This document shows positions 8,803-16,704 of a stretch of DNA of 64,000 bases, in pieces; the first letter of the stretch is position 1; each line of letters begins with the position of its first letter. Origin of the DNA: Clostridia bacterium (GTDB lineage: Bacteria > Bacillota_A > Clostridia > Oscillospirales > CAG-272); NCBI GenBank assembly GCA_017453335.1, contig JAFTKI010000101.1, positions 9,437-73,436 on the forward strand, in the 5' to 3' direction. The notes beneath the pieces are model-generated. The model was not told the origin of the DNA. It saw only the letters and a list, made by a program, of their open reading frames with translations, and did no database searches. Position numbers and translations under genes: made by a program.

Positions 8803-8879
8803 GATTTTGTATGATTAAAAGTATGCTTTCCCAAAAGCGGCATACTGCCGATAAACGCTCAACGAAGGAGGTGATCGAA

Positions 8880-10031
8880 TTGAATCAAAATCCTAATCCC
8901 GAGAAAAAAAACAATGCAAATTCCGCGGCACATCCGCATCATAAGCATGAAAAGAAGCTGAAAACAAAGTTGCTTTGGACGGTTGTTTTCGTAGCGATCG
9001 CGGGACTCACGATCTGGACCATCGTTTCGCAAGACGGGTTTTCTTTTTCAACCTTTCTCTCTTTCTTAAAATCGATGAATCTCCGGTGGCTGGTTGCGGC
9101 ATTTGCTTCCATGCTGGGATATATTTTCTTTGAAGGCAAAGCACTGCTTACTATTGTTAGGTCCTTCGGCTACAAAAAAAGCATCGGTCACGGACTGATC
9201 TATGCATCGGGAGATATCTACTTTTCGGCAATCACTCCCTCGGCAACGGGCGGACAACCCGCAAGTGCCTATTTCATGATGAAAGATAAGATCCCCGGCG
9301 CAGCGGTTACCGTTGCTTTGATCGCAAATCTTGTGATGTACACCTTTGCGATCTTGATCATCAGCATTGTTGGCATTCTGATGGATCCGAAAATCTTTTT
9401 CGGCTTTGATGCAATTTCCAAAACGCTGATTCTGATCGGTGCTGTCGGCTTGAGCTGTCTCGGAATCGCTTTCATTCTCATTTTGTATAAAAGCCATATT
9501 CTCCACAATCTCGGGAACGGATTGATCAACATTCTGGCAAAGATCAAGCTGATCCGCAAACCCGAGCGCAAAAAGGAGAAGCTTGCCAACGCGATTCTTT
9601 CTTACAAGCACAATGTTTCCCAGCTTCGCGGGAAGCCTGCGGTTCTGATCAAGGTTCTGCTTTACAACATTCTGCAAAGAGCCTGCGGAATTGCCGTTAC
9701 CCTGTTCGTCTTTTTGGCGGCAGGCGGTGCCGCCTCCTCTGCGGTGGACATCTGGGTGTCCCAGTGCATGGTGGTGGTTGGTGCCAACATCATTCCGATC
9801 CCCGGAGGCATGGGAGTTTCGGATTATCTTTTGATCGATGCGCTGAGTGCGATCGGTATGGATTCCTCGGCATTGTACCTCAATATGCTCAGCCGCGCAA
9901 TTTCCTTCTATTCCTGCGTCATTTTGTGCGGTCTTACAATGATCGTTCGCTTGATCTCCTATAAGGTGATTGAAATCAATCAGCAACGGCGAGAAGCACG
10001 AACAACCACCCCCGAAAAAAACGACAGTTAA
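8880..10031 (+). CDS. Flippase-like / lysylphosphatidylglycerol-synthase TM region (UPF0104) membrane protein
   Basis: 383 residues from a TTG start with a perfect AAGGAGGTGATC ribosome binding site; an upstream ATG at 8811 would be nearly leaderless. About eight hydrophobic helices, with the family signature YFSAITPSATGGQPASAYFMMK near residue 115 and IPIPGGMGVSDYLL near residue 305. Members are the membrane half of MprF or stand-alone putative lipid flippases. It leads an operon with pssA and psd, so a role in distributing phosphatidylserine, phosphatidylethanolamine or a modified lipid between leaflets is plausible but inferred. Confidence 0.88.
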   Translation: MNQNPNPEKKNNANSAAHPHHKHEKKLKTKLLWTVVFVAIAGLTIWTIVSQDGFSFSTFLSFLKSMNLRWLVAAFASMLGYIFFEGKALLTIVRSFGYKKSIGHGLIYASGDIYFSAITPSATGGQPASAYFMMKDKIPGAAVTVALIANLVMYTFAILIISIVGILMDPKIFFGFDAISKTLILIGAVGLSCLGIAFILILYKSHILHNLGNGLINILAKIKLIRKPERKKEKLANAILSYKHNVSQLRGKPAVLIKVLLYNILQRACGIAVTLFVFLAAGGAASSAVDIWVSQCMVVVGANIIPIPGGMGVSDYLLIDALSAIGMDSSALYLNMLSRAISFYSCVILCGLTMIVRLISYKVIEINQQRREARTTTPEKNDS

Positions 10032-10043
10032 AAGGAGACAGTT

Positions 10044-10736
10044 ATGATAGGCTTTTACGATTACACAATGCTTTTAACCTTCTGCTCGCTGGTTTCGGCA
10101 AGCACGGGTATTGTAATTTCCCTTTTGGGACAGGCGCACCCCTTCATCGGTATGTTCTTCCTGCTGTTCAGCGGTCTTTGTGACGCTTTCGACGGAAAGG
10201 TCGCACGCCTGAAGAAAAACCGCACCGAAACAGAGTGCAAGTTCGGTATTCAGATCGACTCACTTTCCGACGTTGTGGCGTTCGGTATTCTGCCCACCTG
10301 CATCGGTGCGGCTTTGGTTCACCGCTCGGAGATCTTTGAGTTTGAAAAAAGCGGCTGGGGACTTGGTTTTTCGATTCTCTGCTATGCCATTATGGGAATT
10401 TACGCGCTCACGGCTATGATTCGCTTGGCATATTTCAACGTCACCGAGGAGGAACGCCAAAAGGTGGAAACCGGCACCAGAAAATACTATCTCGGTCTGC
10501 CCGTCACCTCGGCTTCTCTGATCTTCCCCGCAGTTCTTTTGGTACAGTATATTTGCGATAAGTTTTTCAATGTAGATATTACGTTGGTCTATTTCGCTGT
10601 TATGCTGCTCACAGCAATCGCGTTCGTTGCCAAGTTCCAGCTCAAAAAGCCCGGACTTCGCGCGATCCTTGTAATGGTGGCGATCGGGGCTGTGGAAGCA
10701 GCAATCATGATTTTAGCATTGCTTGCAACAAAATAA
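10044..10736 (+). CDS. pssA: CDP-diacylglycerol--serine O-phosphatidyltransferase
   Basis: 230 residues, integral membrane. The CDP-alcohol phosphatidyltransferase signature DGxxAR(x8)G(x3)D(x3)D is present around residues 50-75 (DAFDGKVARL ... FGIQIDSLSD), supplying the metal-binding aspartates. It makes phosphatidylserine from CDP-diacylglycerol and serine. Followed after 3 bp by psd, giving the two-step route to phosphatidylethanolamine. Start supported by AAAGGAG. Confidence 0.93.
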   Translation: MIGFYDYTMLLTFCSLVSASTGIVISLLGQAHPFIGMFFLLFSGLCDAFDGKVARLKKNRTETECKFGIQIDSLSDVVAFGILPTCIGAALVHRSEIFEFEKSGWGLGFSILCYAIMGIYALTAMIRLAYFNVTEEERQKVETGTRKYYLGLPVTSASLIFPAVLLVQYICDKFFNVDITLVYFAVMLLTAIAFVAKFQLKKPGLRAILVMVAIGAVEAAIMILALLATK

Positions 10737-10739
10737 GAT

Positions 10740-11618
10740 ATGAGTAAAAATAGTCAGAACAAGAAAAAGGAGAGCCTCGCTCTCCGATTTCTTTATCACA
10801 CGGTGGTGGGCAGAATTTGTCTCAAGCCCCTTGTCTCGCGTACCGTTTCCAAAATCGCGGGGAAATTTATGGATTCGCGGCTGTCAAAGCCTATGATCAA
10901 GAGCTTTGTTCGTAAGAACGGCATTGATCTGAACGATTTTTACGCTGATTCCTTTACCTGCTTCAACGATTGCTTCACCCGAAAGATCAAAGACGGAAAA
11001 CGCCCACTCGATCCGCGCGAGGATGCCTTTATCGCACCCTGCGATGCCCTCTTGTCGGCATACTCCATCACCGAGGACACCCGACTTGACATTAAGGGAA
11101 GCGTGTATTCGATCTCCGATCTCTTGGAAAATGAGGAACCGGCAAAGCGTTATCAAGGCGGCACCTGTCTTGTATTCCGTCTTTGCGTGAATCACTATCA
11201 CCGCTATATCTACCTTGACAGCGGCTCCAAAGAGGAAAACGTATTTATCAAGGGCAAGCTTCACACGGTGCGCCCGATCGCGCTGGAGACTTATCCGATC
11301 TTCAAGCGCAACTGCCGTGAATACACTGTTTTGCACACCGATCACTTTGGAGACGTGATTCAAATGGAGGTAGGCGCGATGCTGGTGGGCAAGATCAAAA
11401 ACCATCATGGTGTTGCAAACTACTCACGCGGTGAGGAAAAAGGAATGTTCCTTTACGGCGGCTCGACCATTGTTGTACTGCTGGAAAAAGATCGCGTTGC
11501 GATTGATTCCCGTTTTTTTGAAGCAACCGAGCGCGACGAGGAAATCGATGTCCGCATGGGGGAATGCTTGGGAACGTGTGTGAAAGCGCCCAACAAGGAA
11601 CCCATTCAAATTCAATAA
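10740..11618 (+). CDS. psd: Phosphatidylserine decarboxylase proenzyme
   Basis: 292 residues, usual length for the type II PSD. The autocleavage site GGST (YGGSTIVVLLEKD, near residue 241) generates the pyruvoyl group on Ser; HYHRYIYLDSG and FGDVIQMEVGAMLVGKI are conserved flanks. It converts phosphatidylserine to phosphatidylethanolamine at the membrane. Third gene of the operon and likely co-translated with pssA (3-bp gap). Confidence 0.95.
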   Translation: MSKNSQNKKKESLALRFLYHTVVGRICLKPLVSRTVSKIAGKFMDSRLSKPMIKSFVRKNGIDLNDFYADSFTCFNDCFTRKIKDGKRPLDPREDAFIAPCDALLSAYSITEDTRLDIKGSVYSISDLLENEEPAKRYQGGTCLVFRLCVNHYHRYIYLDSGSKEENVFIKGKLHTVRPIALETYPIFKRNCREYTVLHTDHFGDVIQMEVGAMLVGKIKNHHGVANYSRGEEKGMFLYGGSTIVVLLEKDRVAIDSRFFEATERDEEIDVRMGECLGTCVKAPNKEPIQIQ

Positions 11619-11620
11619 AA

Positions 11621-11656
11621 AATCAGGGCTGATCCGAGAATCAGCCCTTGTTTTTT
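11621..11656. terminator. Bidirectional intrinsic terminator
   Basis: AGGGCTGAT / ATCAGCCCT stem with a six-base loop, T tract on the right and A tract on the left, between converging psd and the AGCS symporter. Confidence 0.9.
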
Positions 11657-11661
11657 AGATA

Positions 11662-13152
11662 TCAGTCAAACGTGGGAGGCTCTTTTCCCGCCTTTTTGGC
11701 TTTTTTCCGAGCGGTTCCTTCTTTTGCAATCTTCACAACCAATCCCGACAAGCCTACGATTGCGATCGCGTTGGGGATGACCATCAGATAGTTGAACATA
11801 TCGGTCAGGTTCCAAACAAGGTCATTCTTCAAGCAAGCGCCAAGGAAAACGAAGCCAACTGAAATGATCGAATAGATCACAACAGTCTTTTTGCCAAACA
11901 GATGCTGGAAGTTGATCTTGCCGAACAAGCCCCATCCAACAATGGTGGAGAATGCGAAGAAGAACAGGCAGATTGCAACCAAAGTGCTTCCAAGACCGTC
12001 ACCAAACAGCATTCCGAACGCTGCCTGCGACATATTGGCGTTGTTCAAGCTTGCAACTGTTCCCGTGGGATCCTGCGCCAAGGGGCCGTTTCCTGCGTAC
12101 AGAGAGGAAATAACGGTGAGAGCCGTTAAGGTAAGAACGATGAAGGTATCAATAAACACGCCGATCATTGCAACAACGCCTTGATCGTGAGGATGCTCAA
12201 CCTTTGCCATTGCGTGTGCATGAGGTGTGGAGCCCATACCCGCTTCATTGGAGAAGAGTCCGCGCTTCGCACCCATACTGATCGCTTTTTTCAGGGCAAC
12301 ACCCACGCCGCCGCCGATGAGTGCATTCGGATTGAATGCATACTTGAAGATCATACCAAAGGTCTCGGGGATGTATGTAATTCTGGAAATCAAGATTGCA
12401 AGGCAGAGAACGATGTAAAGGATCGCCATCATCGGAACCATCTTCTCGGTAACCGATGCAACACGGCTGGAGCCTCCAATAAAGATAACTGCTGCCAGAA
12501 TAGCCAGCACTGCACCGACGATCACGCCGATGTACCAATACTCGCCTCCGATAACCGTGTTTCCGGTTACGTTTTCCAATCCGCCAACCTTTTCAGCTAC
12601 ACCTGCAATAGCACCCGTGATCGAGTTGGATTGCACCATAACACCCATGAAGCCGAGTGCCAGAGTTGCGGCAACCGCAAAGAAGCCCGCCAGAATTTTT
12701 CCAAAGGTACCCTTGAACAGTGTTCTGATGTAATACACGGGACCGCCCGCAGCGTTTCCGTCCGCATCAACAACGCGCGTCTTCTGTGCAAGCACCGCCT
12801 CGGCGTAAATGGTAGCCATACCAAGGAATGCGATGATCCACATCCAGAAGATCGCACCGGGACCACCGACCAGGATTGCACCGCAGGCACCAACGATGTT
12901 ACCCGTACCAACCTGTGCGGCAATCGCGGTAGCCAGCGCCTGGAAGGAGCTCATGCCTCCCTTTTGTTTTCCGCCCTTAAGCGAAAATCCTCCAAACATC
13001 CGCTTCATACCCTCGCCAAAGCAGCGAACCTGCACAAAGCGCGTTCTGATCGTGAAGAACAAACCAACCGCGATCAACAGAATCACAAGAATATAGTCTG
13101 CTGTATATTCGTTGATAACAGTTACAATGTCATTCAGCTTATCCAAAAACAT
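11662..13152 (-). CDS. AGCS family alanine/glycine:sodium symporter
   Basis: 496 residues, about ten helices. GVGTGNIVGACGAILVGGPGAIFWMW and the segment GLFSNEAGMGSTPHAHA are the hallmarks of the AGCS (AlsT/DagA) family. It imports alanine or glycine with Na+. A glycine riboswitch in its leader points to glycine as the regulating, and probably transported, ligand. Ends with a basic tail at a terminator shared with psd. Confidence 0.96.
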   Translation of the reverse strand: MFLDKLNDIVTVINEYTADYILVILLIAVGLFFTIRTRFVQVRCFGEGMKRMFGGFSLKGGKQKGGMSSFQALATAIAAQVGTGNIVGACGAILVGGPGAIFWMWIIAFLGMATIYAEAVLAQKTRVVDADGNAAGGPVYYIRTLFKGTFGKILAGFFAVAATLALGFMGVMVQSNSITGAIAGVAEKVGGLENVTGNTVIGGEYWYIGVIVGAVLAILAAVIFIGGSSRVASVTEKMVPMMAILYIVLCLAILISRITYIPETFGMIFKYAFNPNALIGGGVGVALKKAISMGAKRGLFSNEAGMGSTPHAHAMAKVEHPHDQGVVAMIGVFIDTFIVLTLTALTVISSLYAGNGPLAQDPTGTVASLNNANMSQAAFGMLFGDGLGSTLVAICLFFFAFSTIVGWGLFGKINFQHLFGKKTVVIYSIISVGFVFLGACLKNDLVWNLTDMFNYLMVIPNAIAIVGLSGLVVKIAKEGTARKKAKKAGKEPPTFD

Positions 13153-13184
13153 AAAATTCTCCTTTTCCCGATGCGCTGAAAAAC

Positions 13185-13213
13185 AAAAAAAGTTGCCGAA
13201 AACTCAGCAACTC
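13185..13213 (-). terminator. Riboswitch-linked intrinsic terminator ahead of the symporter
   Basis: On the minus strand GTTGC ... GCAAC stem, loop around GAGTTTTC, followed by seven T residues, between the glycine aptamer and the start codon. Fits the expression platform of a transcriptional riboswitch. Confidence 0.8.
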
Positions 13214-13224
13214 CAAAAAACAAG

Positions 13225-13345
13225 GAACACCCAATAACCTTTCTCGTTATCAACCTCTATCCTTTTGCCTGAGAGATTCGGCTTTCGCCTTGCACCTTCG
13301 GCACCCGATCTAACGGGGTTCTCCAGAGTTTTCTCGGCTACCGGT
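13225..13345 (-). promoter_or_regulatory. Glycine riboswitch (single aptamer)
   Basis: Minus-strand RNA contains the glycine aptamer core: GGAGAACCC, GGTGCCGAAGGTGCAAGGC, then AATCTCTCAGGCAAAAGGA and ATAGAGG (core about 13253-13330). Only one full aptamer is visible. A short downstream hairpin (GATAAC / GTTATT, 13236-13256) sits where singleton riboswitches carry a 'ghost' aptamer stem. Glycine binding would be expected to prevent the following terminator and turn on the symporter, as is common for this class; the on/off direction is inferred. Confidence 0.92.
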
Positions 13346-13383
13346 TTTATCCGACAGCGTCATCGAATATTAAGTTTTTTTAC

Positions 13384-13412
13384 ATTATAGCACCTCGTCA
13401 TTTATTTGTCAA
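13384..13412 (-). promoter_or_regulatory. Promoter of the glycine riboswitch-symporter transcript
   Basis: Minus strand TTGACA, 17-bp spacer, TGC extended -10 TATAAT; essentially perfect consensus. Confidence 0.93.
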
Positions 13413-13507
13413 TACCCTTTTGAACTTTTTATCATTTTTTTGAATTTCTTGTCGAATTTTAATTTTTTCAAAACAATTTCAGCAAACAGGAAAAATAACA
13501 TTTTCTA

Positions 13508-13536
13508 TAGACATTTCAAAAACACTATGGTATAAT
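13508..13536 (+). promoter_or_regulatory. Promoter of the FAD oxidoreductase operon
   Basis: TAGACA, 17-bp spacer, TGG extended -10 TATAAT, 40 bp before the start codon. Confidence 0.85.
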
Positions 13537-13576
13537 CAAATAAACAACACTGATTATTTGGAAAGGAGCCTTTCCC

Positions 13577-14773
13577 ATGATTCTACAGGAAACCAGAAAC
13601 ACCCCCGTCAATACCGACTATGAGGTCATCGTTTGCGGCGGTGGCTTTGCGGGCATCTCGGCGGCACTCGCGTCTGCCAGACTCGGCAAAAAGACTCTTC
13701 TTTTAGAAAAGCAGTATATGCTCGGAGGGCTTGGCACAGCGGGTCTGATCTCGATCTATCTTCCGCTTTGCGACGGATGCGGAAAGCAGGTGTCCTTTGG
13801 TATTGCCGAGGAGCTTTTGCGCCTTTCGATCAAATACGGTGCCGAAGCACGCTACCCCGCCAACTGGCTGGACGGGATCGGCACACGCACCGAAAACGAT
13901 CCGCGTTTTATGGTACGCTACAATCCGCAGATCTTTGCCATCCTTGCCGAGCAGCTTTTGATTGAGGCAGGTGTAACGATTCTTTACGGCAGTTATGCCG
14001 TGGCAACCGACGTAGCGAACGATCGCATCCAACACGTGATCGTGGAAAACAAATCGGGCAGATGCGCATATCGGACACAGTCTGTGGTGGACGCCACGGG
14101 CGACTGTGACATTGCCGCATTTTCGGGTACGCCCACCAAGCTTTTTGAGCAAGGTAATATTCTGGCAGCGTGGTACTATTATGTGGGAGATAACGGCTAC
14201 AATCTCCAAGAACTCGGCGCGTCCGATAAACCCGATGCGGAAAAGCGGAAAGGTCACGCAACCAAGCTTTTGGTCAACCGCCGTTTCGGAGGTATTGATG
14301 CAAAAGAGGTGTCGGAAATGACGGTTCTTTCGCATGAAGCACTCCTGAAAAACTGGGAAGAAAAACGGAAAGAGGACAAGTCACTCTGGCCCGTTACAAT
14401 GGCTACAACACCGCAGATCCGCATGACACGCAAGATCGTGGGAGAATACGAGCTGTCACACGAAGAGGTCTTTACGCACTTTGACGATTCGATCGGAATG
14501 GTGTCCAACTGGAAACGGCGCGGTCCGATCTATGAGGTTCCCTTCCGTACTCTTTATAGCAAAAATACGAAAAACCTGATCGCGGCAGGACGCTGCACAT
14601 CGGTCAACCAAACGCTGTGGGACGTGATGCGCGTGATTCCCTGCTGTGCGGTCACGGGACAGGCAGCGGGAACAGCCGCTGCAATGACCGACGATTTTTC
14701 AACGCTTGACGTCACGCTCCTGCAAAAGCAACTGCAAAAGGACGGCGTGAAGCTGCATCTTGACGAATTATAA
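13577..14773 (+). CDS. FAD-dependent oxidoreductase (FAD_oxidored family)
   Basis: 398 residues. The dinucleotide-binding fold starts with VIVCGGGFAGISAALASARLG near residue 18 and LLLEKQYMLGGLGTAG follows, as in the FAD_oxidored (PF12831-type) group; the second GxxG-like segment ends with AGRCTSVNQTLWDVMRVIPCCAVTGQAAG near the C terminus. Cytoplasmic, no transmembrane segment. The substrate is unknown; relatives are often found with polysaccharide or sugar catabolic genes. It is followed after 22 bp by a small membrane protein. GGAAAGGAG precedes the ATG. Confidence 0.88.
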   Translation: MILQETRNTPVNTDYEVIVCGGGFAGISAALASARLGKKTLLLEKQYMLGGLGTAGLISIYLPLCDGCGKQVSFGIAEELLRLSIKYGAEARYPANWLDGIGTRTENDPRFMVRYNPQIFAILAEQLLIEAGVTILYGSYAVATDVANDRIQHVIVENKSGRCAYRTQSVVDATGDCDIAAFSGTPTKLFEQGNILAAWYYYVGDNGYNLQELGASDKPDAEKRKGHATKLLVNRRFGGIDAKEVSEMTVLSHEALLKNWEEKRKEDKSLWPVTMATTPQIRMTRKIVGEYELSHEEVFTHFDDSIGMVSNWKRRGPIYEVPFRTLYSKNTKNLIAAGRCTSVNQTLWDVMRVIPCCAVTGQAAGTAAAMTDDFSTLDVTLLQKQLQKDGVKLHLDEL

Positions 14774-14795
14774 AAAATGACAAGAAAGGAACTCC

Positions 14796-15656
14796 ATGAA
14801 ACCGATTTTTGCTATTGATATTTCCACCGATAAAAAGAACGAGCAGTGGAACAGCGATAGTTTCATTGCAGCATCTACAAAATCAAACAAACAAGAAACG
14901 CTCCGGCAACACTTGGAAGAAGCCGAAAAATCGCTTGATGCCGCCAAGCTCCCTCTACCGCTTCGCATTATCCGAACGGTTTGCGGTTATTTGTTTTTGG
15001 TGATCCTTTTGGGAATCATCCGTGCGCTTAGAGATGTCGGCTTGCAACAGGGCTACCAAAATGCGCCTTGGCTCTTTTGGTTGGGCGGTGCATCCCTTTT
15101 GACCTACGCTGTCCTGCAGATCTTGGGACAAAAACGGACAAACCGAGTGATGGGAGCCACCGACACCCGTGGATTACTTCGGGATATCGAACAGGCAACC
15201 GATGAGATCTACCGCGATTTACAGGTGCCGCAGGATGCGATCGATGCCGATATCTTAACCTTTCACTACAAAATCAAAAAAGGAAATCCCGTTGCAAAAG
15301 CCGTGGGATTTACAACCGAATACGTAAATACCGAGGTCAAGATGTTCGTAAAGGACGGGTGCTTCTGCATTGCCGACAACGAGCATCGCTACGACTTTCC
15401 CTTAGAATCGTTCAAACGCATCCGCATCGTAAAAAAGCGGATCACGATGCCGTTCTGGAACAAGGAAACCGATTTCGACCAAGAACCTTACAAGCGATAC
15501 AATATCACCGCCAACAACATGGGGATGTTGCTTATCAAGCCGTACTACGTGCTGGAGCTGGAGCATGACGGAGAAGCCTACGGAATCTATTTTCCCCCTT
15601 ACGAGCGTCCCGCATTTGAAAGACTTTTGAATATGTCTCCGGAGGAAGCAGAATGA
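14796..15656 (+). CDS. Uncharacterised two-helix membrane protein
   Basis: 286 residues, not recognised. Residues about 50-75 and 88-108 are hydrophobic (GYLFLVILLGIIRAL and WLFWLGGASLLTYAVLQIL), preceded by a charged helix with coiled-coil character (LRQHLEEAEKSL). The C-terminal 150 residues are soluble and beta-rich with alternating KMFVKDGCFCIADN and YYVLELEHDGEAYGIYF strands, reminiscent of a YcxB or PH-like fold, but I cannot confirm this. AAGGAACTCC precedes the ATG. Same transcript as the FAD oxidoreductase. Confidence 0.8.
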   Translation: MKPIFAIDISTDKKNEQWNSDSFIAASTKSNKQETLRQHLEEAEKSLDAAKLPLPLRIIRTVCGYLFLVILLGIIRALRDVGLQQGYQNAPWLFWLGGASLLTYAVLQILGQKRTNRVMGATDTRGLLRDIEQATDEIYRDLQVPQDAIDADILTFHYKIKKGNPVAKAVGFTTEYVNTEVKMFVKDGCFCIADNEHRYDFPLESFKRIRIVKKRITMPFWNKETDFDQEPYKRYNITANNMGMLLIKPYYVLELEHDGEAYGIYFPPYERPAFERLLNMSPEEAE

Positions 15657-15660
15657 TCAA

Positions 15661-15714
15661 ACGGGCTATCCCGCGTACAACCGTACCCGAGATGGCCCGT
15701 ATCCTTTTTGTTTG
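15661..15714 (+). terminator. Intrinsic terminator
   Basis: A 40-nt hairpin (ACGGGC..ATC..CG..GTAC / GTAC..CG..GAT..GCCCGT with single mismatches) followed by CCTTTTTGTTTG. Confidence 0.8.
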
Positions 15715-16554
15715 TTAATATTTTTTATTCTGCAACGCTGTTTCGGTGTTGTAGATCGCCTGCTTTGCCGCTTTATCGGAATTGAGCACGATGTAGCTGT
15801 AGATACTGTCAAACAGCGCAAGCTGTGCATAGCGCGAGCTCATTCCGAGGATCGAATATTTTGTCTCCTCAGATTTGGTAAACAGTGCATAATCGGACGC
15901 GCCCACGATTGGAGAATCGCCGTAATTGGTCACGCAAACGGTTGTTGCACCGCAGACCTTGCAAAGCTGCAACGCCTCCACGATATCCTTTGATGCACCC
16001 GAGTGAGAGATCCCGATCGCAACACTTCCGCGCTTGAGATGCGATGCGATAATGGCTTGCATGTGGTTGTCACAGCACGCTTGTGCGGAAAGTCCCAAGC
16101 GCAAAAATTTGTGTGCCGCATCCTGCGCGATCGCGGCGGAATTTCCAAGACCGAACAGCACGATGCGGTCACCGTGCATCACAAGCTCGGCCACACGCTC
16201 CAGCTGCTCGGCATCCAGCACACTTTCGGTATTCATCAACGATTCTGAGATGTTGCTGTTCTGCTTTTTGAAGATCTCATAACAGCTGTCACCCTTTTGG
16301 ATCTCCTCTCCCAGTGCCGAAGATGCGCTCAATTCTCCAGCCAGCTTGATTTTGAGTGCCTGATAGCCGTCCAAGCCCAGTCGTCGCGACAGGCGCACCA
16401 CCGTAGCATCGCCGCAATTACACTTTTTTGCCAGCTCGGAGATCGAAAGCTCCACCATCTCTCCCGTGTGGTTGAGGATATATTCGGAGATCCTTTTTTC
16501 GGCAGGACCCATCTCGTTTTGCATAAAACGCAGTTTGTGCATGATTGATTCCAT
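15715..16554 (-). CDS. MurR/RpiR family transcriptional regulator
   Basis: 279 residues: N-terminal helix-turn-helix (ELAKKCNCGDATVVRLSRRLGLDGYQALK, residues about 38-66) and a C-terminal SIS sugar-phosphate-binding domain (IVLFGLGNSAAIAQDAAHKFLRLG, then GISHSGASKDIVEALQL). Such proteins repress or activate sugar-phosphate catabolic genes. It is divergent from the large operon beginning at 16705, which it most likely controls. GGAGTGGAAC precedes the ATG. Confidence 0.93.
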   Translation of the reverse strand: MESIMHKLRFMQNEMGPAEKRISEYILNHTGEMVELSISELAKKCNCGDATVVRLSRRLGLDGYQALKIKLAGELSASSALGEEIQKGDSCYEIFKKQNSNISESLMNTESVLDAEQLERVAELVMHGDRIVLFGLGNSAAIAQDAAHKFLRLGLSAQACCDNHMQAIIASHLKRGSVAIGISHSGASKDIVEALQLCKVCGATTVCVTNYGDSPIVGASDYALFTKSEETKYSILGMSSRYAQLALFDSIYSYIVLNSDKAAKQAIYNTETALQNKKY

Positions 16555-16569
16555 TGTTCCACTCCAAAT

Positions 16570-16649
16570 GAAAATTATTTTCGTTTATTATACACTTTTC
16601 TCCCGAAAAAGTCAATAAAACAGAAATAAATTTCAAAAAAGATTGAAAT
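16570..16649. promoter_or_regulatory. Candidate RpiR-type operators in the divergent promoter region
   Basis: A perfect 13-nt palindrome GAAAATTATTTTC (16570-16582) sits just downstream of the regulator's -10 box, and an inverted repeat ATTTC-N10-GAAAT (16630-16649) overlaps the -35 box of the catabolic operon. RpiR-family operators often contain GAAA/TTTC half-sites. Positions fit repression of both promoters; binding is inferred. Confidence 0.5.
16587..16615 (-). promoter_or_regulatory. Promoter of the MurR/RpiR regulator
   Basis: Minus strand TTGACT, 17-bp spacer, TATAAT. Confidence 0.85.
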
Positions 16650-16671
16650 GAGGTAGGCGGTATGATACAAT
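16643..16671 (+). promoter_or_regulatory. Promoter of the nine-gene catabolic operon
   Basis: TTGAAA, 17-bp spacer, TGA extended -10 TACAAT. No terminator-like hairpin is apparent before 26748, so one 10-kb transcript is likely. Confidence 0.82.
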
Positions 16672-16704
16672 TGAACCATCAATATAAATAAGGAGAATTT
16701 TGTT

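Noticed and set aside
8811..8879. ATG at 8811 as start of the flippase-like protein
   Set aside because: It would coincide with the predicted transcription start; the TTG at 8880 has a perfect ribosome binding site.
13577..15656. Extension of the glycine-controlled unit to the FAD oxidoreductase
   Set aside because: Opposite strand with its own promoter at 13508; no shared leader.
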